64,000 nucleotides of DNA from the NCBI RefSeq assembly GCF_003010915.2, contig NZ_CP028426.1, positions 682,001-746,000 of the forward strand, in the 5' to 3' direction. Positions 61,157 through 64,000 of this stretch are shown here, piece by piece (position 1 is the stretch's first letter; each line of letters begins with the position of its first letter). The notes under the pieces are model-generated. The model made no database searches. It saw only the letters and a program-made list of their open reading frames with translations, and had not been told where the DNA came from. The translations under genes and the position numbers were made by a program. The stretch comes from Gulosibacter molinativorax (lineage in GTDB: Bacteria; Actinomycetota; Actinomycetes; Actinomycetales; Microbacteriaceae).

Positions 61157-62622
61157 GCGAGCAACGAGACGGAGTCAACCGCACGCATGGCGGGCGCGGC
61201 AAGCGATCGGGAGGGCAGCGACGCCAGGCCAGGCCCACGAAACCGGGCGCGAGGGACGTCGCGCTCGACGTGCTGCTCGCCGTCGCGGAGGACGACGCAT
61301 ACTCGAACCTGCTGCTGCCACACCGCATTCGCGAGGCACGACTGAGCCACGAGGATGCCGGGCTCGCGACCGAGCTGACCTATGGCACCCTGCGGCGATC
61401 GGGCTACTACGACGCGATCATCGAGATGGTCGCAAAGCGGCCGATCGACGAGGTCGATACGCTTGCGCGCGCGGCTCTCCAGCTCGGCGCGCACCAGCTG
61501 CTCGCGACGCGCGTTGCCACGCACGCGGCCGTCAACGAGACGGTGAGCGCGGTCCGGCGCCGTGCCGGGCAGGGCCCGAGCGGATTCGTGAATGCAAACC
61601 TGCGGCGCATCTCCGAGGCGGATGCGCAGACCTGGCACGAGCGCGTCGCCGACAGCGCGAACGACGAGCTTGAGCGGCTCGCGCTCGTCGAGTCCCATCC
61701 GCTGTGGATTGTGCGTGCCCTGCGCGAGGCCCTCGCTCTCGAGCACCGCGAGGCCGAGCTCGAGGAGACCCTGCGCGCGAACAACGAGTCGCCTCACGTG
61801 CAGCTCGCCGCTCTCCCGGAGCTAGCCGAGCGCGAGGCGGTCATCGCCGCGCATCCTGAACTGCTCGAGCCCGAGCCCGCCTCGCCCGTGGCGATGCGAC
61901 TTTCGGGCGGCGACCCGAGCGATCTCGAAGAGGTGCGTTCCGGACGCGTGCGGGTGCAGGACGCGGGCTCGCAGCTCGTCGCGCTTGCGCTTAGCCGCGT
62001 GGAGCCTCTGCGCGCGGGGGAGCGCATTCTCGACCTGTGCGCGGGCCCCGGCGGTAAGTCCGCGCTCCTCGCAGCCGAAGTACTGGCGGCCGGCGCCAAA
62101 TTTCAGGCGAACGAGGTCGTGCCCGCGCGCGCCGACCTCGTGCGCAAGGCCCTGCGTGCCGTCGCCGACGGGGATGCGCTGAGCGTCACCGAACTCGATG
62201 GTCGCGAATACGCGAACCAGCCGGATGCCTACGACCGTATCCTCGTCGACGCACCCTGCACGGGGCTCGGCGCGCTTCGCCGACGCCCGGAGGCGCGCTG
62301 GCGGAAGCAGCTCTCGGATGTCGCCGACCTCAGCGCACTCCAGGAGGAGCTTCTCGATGCCGCCGTCACGGCGGTGAAGCCCGGCGGAATCGTGGCCTAC
62401 GTGACCTGCTCACCGCATCCCGCCGAGACGGTCGGCATCGTGCGCCGCGCCGCACGTGCCGGCGGCCTCGACGTGCTTGACGCGACTGCGATCTACCGCG
62501 ATCTCGCTCCCGACCTCGACATCACTGGGATCTCCGTCGGCGACGGCAATGCCGTGCAGTTGTGGCCGCATCGCCACGGCACCGACGCGATGTTCCTCAC
62601 GCTCCTGCGAAAGACCGACTAG
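61153..62622 (+). CDS. rsmB: 16S rRNA (cytosine-967-C5) methyltransferase
   Basis: The 489-residue protein has an N-terminal NusB-like RNA-binding domain ([20 protein letters not shown]) and a SAM-dependent methyltransferase domain ([49 protein letters not shown] with the catalytic Cys). The basic N-terminal 35 residues are an extension. It is coupled to fmt by ATGA. Confidence 0.94.
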   Translation: MSEQRDGVNRTHGGRGKRSGGQRRQARPTKPGARDVALDVLLAVAEDDAYSNLLLPHRIREARLSHEDAGLATELTYGTLRRSGYYDAIIEMVAKRPIDEVDTLARAALQLGAHQLLATRVATHAAVNETVSAVRRRAGQGPSGFVNANLRRISEADAQTWHERVADSANDELERLALVESHPLWIVRALREALALEHREAELEETLRANNESPHVQLAALPELAEREAVIAAHPELLEPEPASPVAMRLSGGDPSDLEEVRSGRVRVQDAGSQLVALALSRVEPLRAGERILDLCAGPGGKSALLAAEVLAAGAKFQANEVVPARADLVRKALRAVADGDALSVTELDGREYANQPDAYDRILVDAPCTGLGALRRRPEARWRKQLSDVADLSALQEELLDAAVTAVKPGGIVAYVTCSPHPAETVGIVRRAARAGGLDVLDATAIYRDLAPDLDITGISVGDGNAVQLWPHRHGTDAMFLTLLRKTD

Positions 62623-62633
62623 AAAGCTCACGT

Positions 62634-63296
62634 ATGACTGCCGCACGCATCAACCCATCGATTCTCGCCGCCGACTTCGCCAACTTTGAGCGCGAGCTCG
62701 GCCGCATCAGCACGGCGGACGCCGCCCACGTCGACATCATGGACAACCACTTCGTCCCGAACCTCACGTTCGGCCAGCCGATGGTCGAGCGACTGCAGGC
62801 GGTCTCGCCGATTCCGCTTGACCTGCACCTCATGATTCAGGATCCGGACCGCTGGGCACCGCAGTTCGCCGAGATGGGGGTGTTCTCGGTGACGTTCCAC
62901 CTCGAGGCGGCGACCGCACCGGCGACACTTGCCCGGCGCATCCGCGAGCGAGGCGCGCGTGCGGGCGTTGCCCTGCGCCCGGGCACGCCTTTCAATCAGA
63001 TCGAGGAGCTGCTCGAACACTTCGATCAGCTGCTCATCATGACCGTTGAGCCGGGGTTCGGTGGTCAGAAGTTCATGCCGGAGACCATGCCGAAGCTCCG
63101 CCAGGCGCGCGAGTGGGCGCGCAAGCACGACTCCGAGATCTGGCTGCAGGTGGACGGCGGCGTCTCCGCAGACACGATCGGTATGGCCGTGGAGGCCGGG
63201 GCCGACACGTTCGTGGCAGGTTCCGCGGTTTTCCGCGGGGAGCCCGCCGATGAGATCGCGAAGCTGCGCGGGCTCGCGGCGCAGCATCAGCACTGA
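62634..63296 (+). CDS. rpe: Ribulose-phosphate 3-epimerase
   Basis: The 220-residue TIM-barrel protein has [56 protein letters not shown] and [29 protein letters not shown]. These carry the metal-binding His/Asp residues and the phosphate loop. It interconverts ribulose-5-P and xylulose-5-P. ATG 62634 follows the rsmB stop by 11 nt. Confidence 0.96.
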   Translation: MTAARINPSILAADFANFERELGRISTADAAHVDIMDNHFVPNLTFGQPMVERLQAVSPIPLDLHLMIQDPDRWAPQFAEMGVFSVTFHLEAATAPATLARRIRERGARAGVALRPGTPFNQIEELLEHFDQLLIMTVEPGFGGQKFMPETMPKLRQAREWARKHDSEIWLQVDGGVSADTIGMAVEAGADTFVAGSAVFRGEPADEIAKLRGLAAQHQH

Positions 63297-63331
63297 ATCG
63301 GTCGGATGGCGGCACGCACTATGCTGGACGG

Positions 63332-63595
63332 GTGAAGACCTTCGAATCACTGTTTGCAGAACTCTCTGACAAGGCGGCTACCCGCCCAGCCGGATCCGGC
63401 ACCGTCGAGGAGCTCGATCGCGGCGTCCATTTCATTGGCAAGAAGCTCGTCGAGGAGGCCGCCGAGACGTGGATGGCCGCCGAGTACGAGACCGATGAGG
63501 AATGCCAAGAAGAGATGGCGCAGCTGCTCTACCATCTGCAGGTCATGATGATCGCCAAGGGCTACACCCTCGAAGACGTCTACAAGCACCTGTAG
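63332..63595 (+). CDS. hisE: Phosphoribosyl-ATP diphosphatase
   Basis: The 87-residue helical protein has [30 protein letters not shown] and [22 protein letters not shown], the acidic helices that bind Mg2+ in MazG-like PRA-PHs. It performs the second step of histidine synthesis. It starts at GTG 63332 and is a stand-alone HisE, not fused to HisI. hisG follows. Confidence 0.94.
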   Translation: MKTFESLFAELSDKAATRPAGSGTVEELDRGVHFIGKKLVEEAAETWMAAEYETDEECQEEMAQLLYHLQVMMIAKGYTLEDVYKHL

Positions 63596-63672
63596 ATCGC
63601 CGCACGCGCAATTCGCCGCAACCCCGGCAACCAAGATTTTCAGTTCATCCCCGAACACCACAAAGGGAACTA

Positions 63673-64000
63673 ATGCTTCGCATCGCAGTGCCAAACAAGG
63701 GCATGCTTTCTGAGACGGCCAACGAAATGCTGGTCGAGGCGGGCTATCGTGGCCGCCGAAACGACCGCGAACTCGTCGCGCTCGACCCCGACAACGGCGT
63801 CGAGTTCTTCTACATTCGTCCGCGTGACATCGCGACCTACGTCGGCGAGGGTGTCCTCGACATCGGCATCACCGGCCGCGACATGCTGCTCGACTCCGAG
63901 TCGAAGGCGCAGGAAATCCGCGCGCTCGACTTCGGCGACTCCACCTTCCGGTTCGCGGGCCCTCCGGGTGCCTTCAAGGAGGTCTCGGACCTCAACGGCA
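63673..64000 (+). CDS. hisG: ATP phosphoribosyltransferase (3' end outside window)
   Basis: The first 109 residues are visible, beginning [20 protein letters not shown] and continuing with [20 protein letters not shown] and [14 protein letters not shown] segments. These are characteristic of HisG, the feedback-inhibited first enzyme of histidine synthesis. AAAGGGAAC precedes the ATG. The frame runs open to the end of the window. The hisE-hisG order indicates one operon. Confidence 0.93.
   Translation, partial: MLRIAVPNKGMLSETANEMLVEAGYRGRRNDRELVALDPDNGVEFFYIRPRDIATYVGEGVLDIGITGRDMLLDSESKAQEIRALDFGDSTFRFAGPPGAFKEVSDLNG

Overview
The window is a high-GC chromosomal segment from an actinobacterium. 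The codon and spacer style (frequent ggatgcg and gcatcc), the mycobacterial-like synteny blocks and the gene orders thrS-HIT, ruvCAB-yajC-secDF-rel, aro-efp-nusB-pyr and gmk-rpoZ-coaBC-metK-priA-fmt-rsmB-rpe-hisEG point to Micrococcales, most probably Microbacteriaceae. No genus can be fixed from the sequence alone.

Accessory end, 1-10378. An AqpZ-type aquaporin is followed by a tRNA cluster: Val(CAC) on the minus strand, then Gly(GCC), Cys(GCA) and Val(GAC) on the plus strand. The Gly-Cys-Val block is present twice as a 431-bp direct repeat (1380-1810 and 5151-5581), and a third, truncated tRNA-Val 3' end lies at 5605-5647. Between the two copies are a DUF222/HNH nuclease gene and a complete ISAs1-family insertion sequence with inverted repeats and a 9-bp target duplication. 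An IS630-family element follows and is inserted exactly at the stop codon of a glutamate decarboxylase gene. Next come an AraC-type regulator and a divergent protoglobin gene.

Middle, 10379-17168. A HAD phosphatase, a NarL-type two-component system and a divergently transcribed ABC ATPase/FtsX permease pair, and a small lipoprotein.

Housekeeping core, 17276-64000, nearly all on the plus strand. thrS-HIT-M18 peptidase-yebC; ruvCAB-yajC-secD-secF-rel; three minus-strand genes (AbiEi-like orphan, DUF349, cyclophilin) and rarA; rpsD; two small membrane proteins, alaS, ruvX, mltG and the shikimate genes aroE-C-K-B; efp-nusB; then the complete UMP pathway pyrR-B-C-(PH-like protein)-carA-carB-pyrF. 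This runs straight into a fused mIHF-guanylate kinase gene, rpoZ, coaBC, metK, a helicase-dead priA, fmt, rsmB, rpe, hisE and the start of hisG. Many neighbours overlap by 1-8 nt, which implies long translationally coupled operons.

The most notable points are the tRNA-array duplication with att-like tRNA-Val remnants around a DUF222/HNH gene, the ISAs1 target duplication that rebuilds the -35 box of the second tRNA promoter, the IS630 insertion that keeps the gad stop codon, a PyrR-binding loop next to the pyrR ribosome binding site, the mIHF-Gmk fusion, and several long perfect palindromes and REP-like spacer repeats. All calls were made by reading the sequence; no database search was run.
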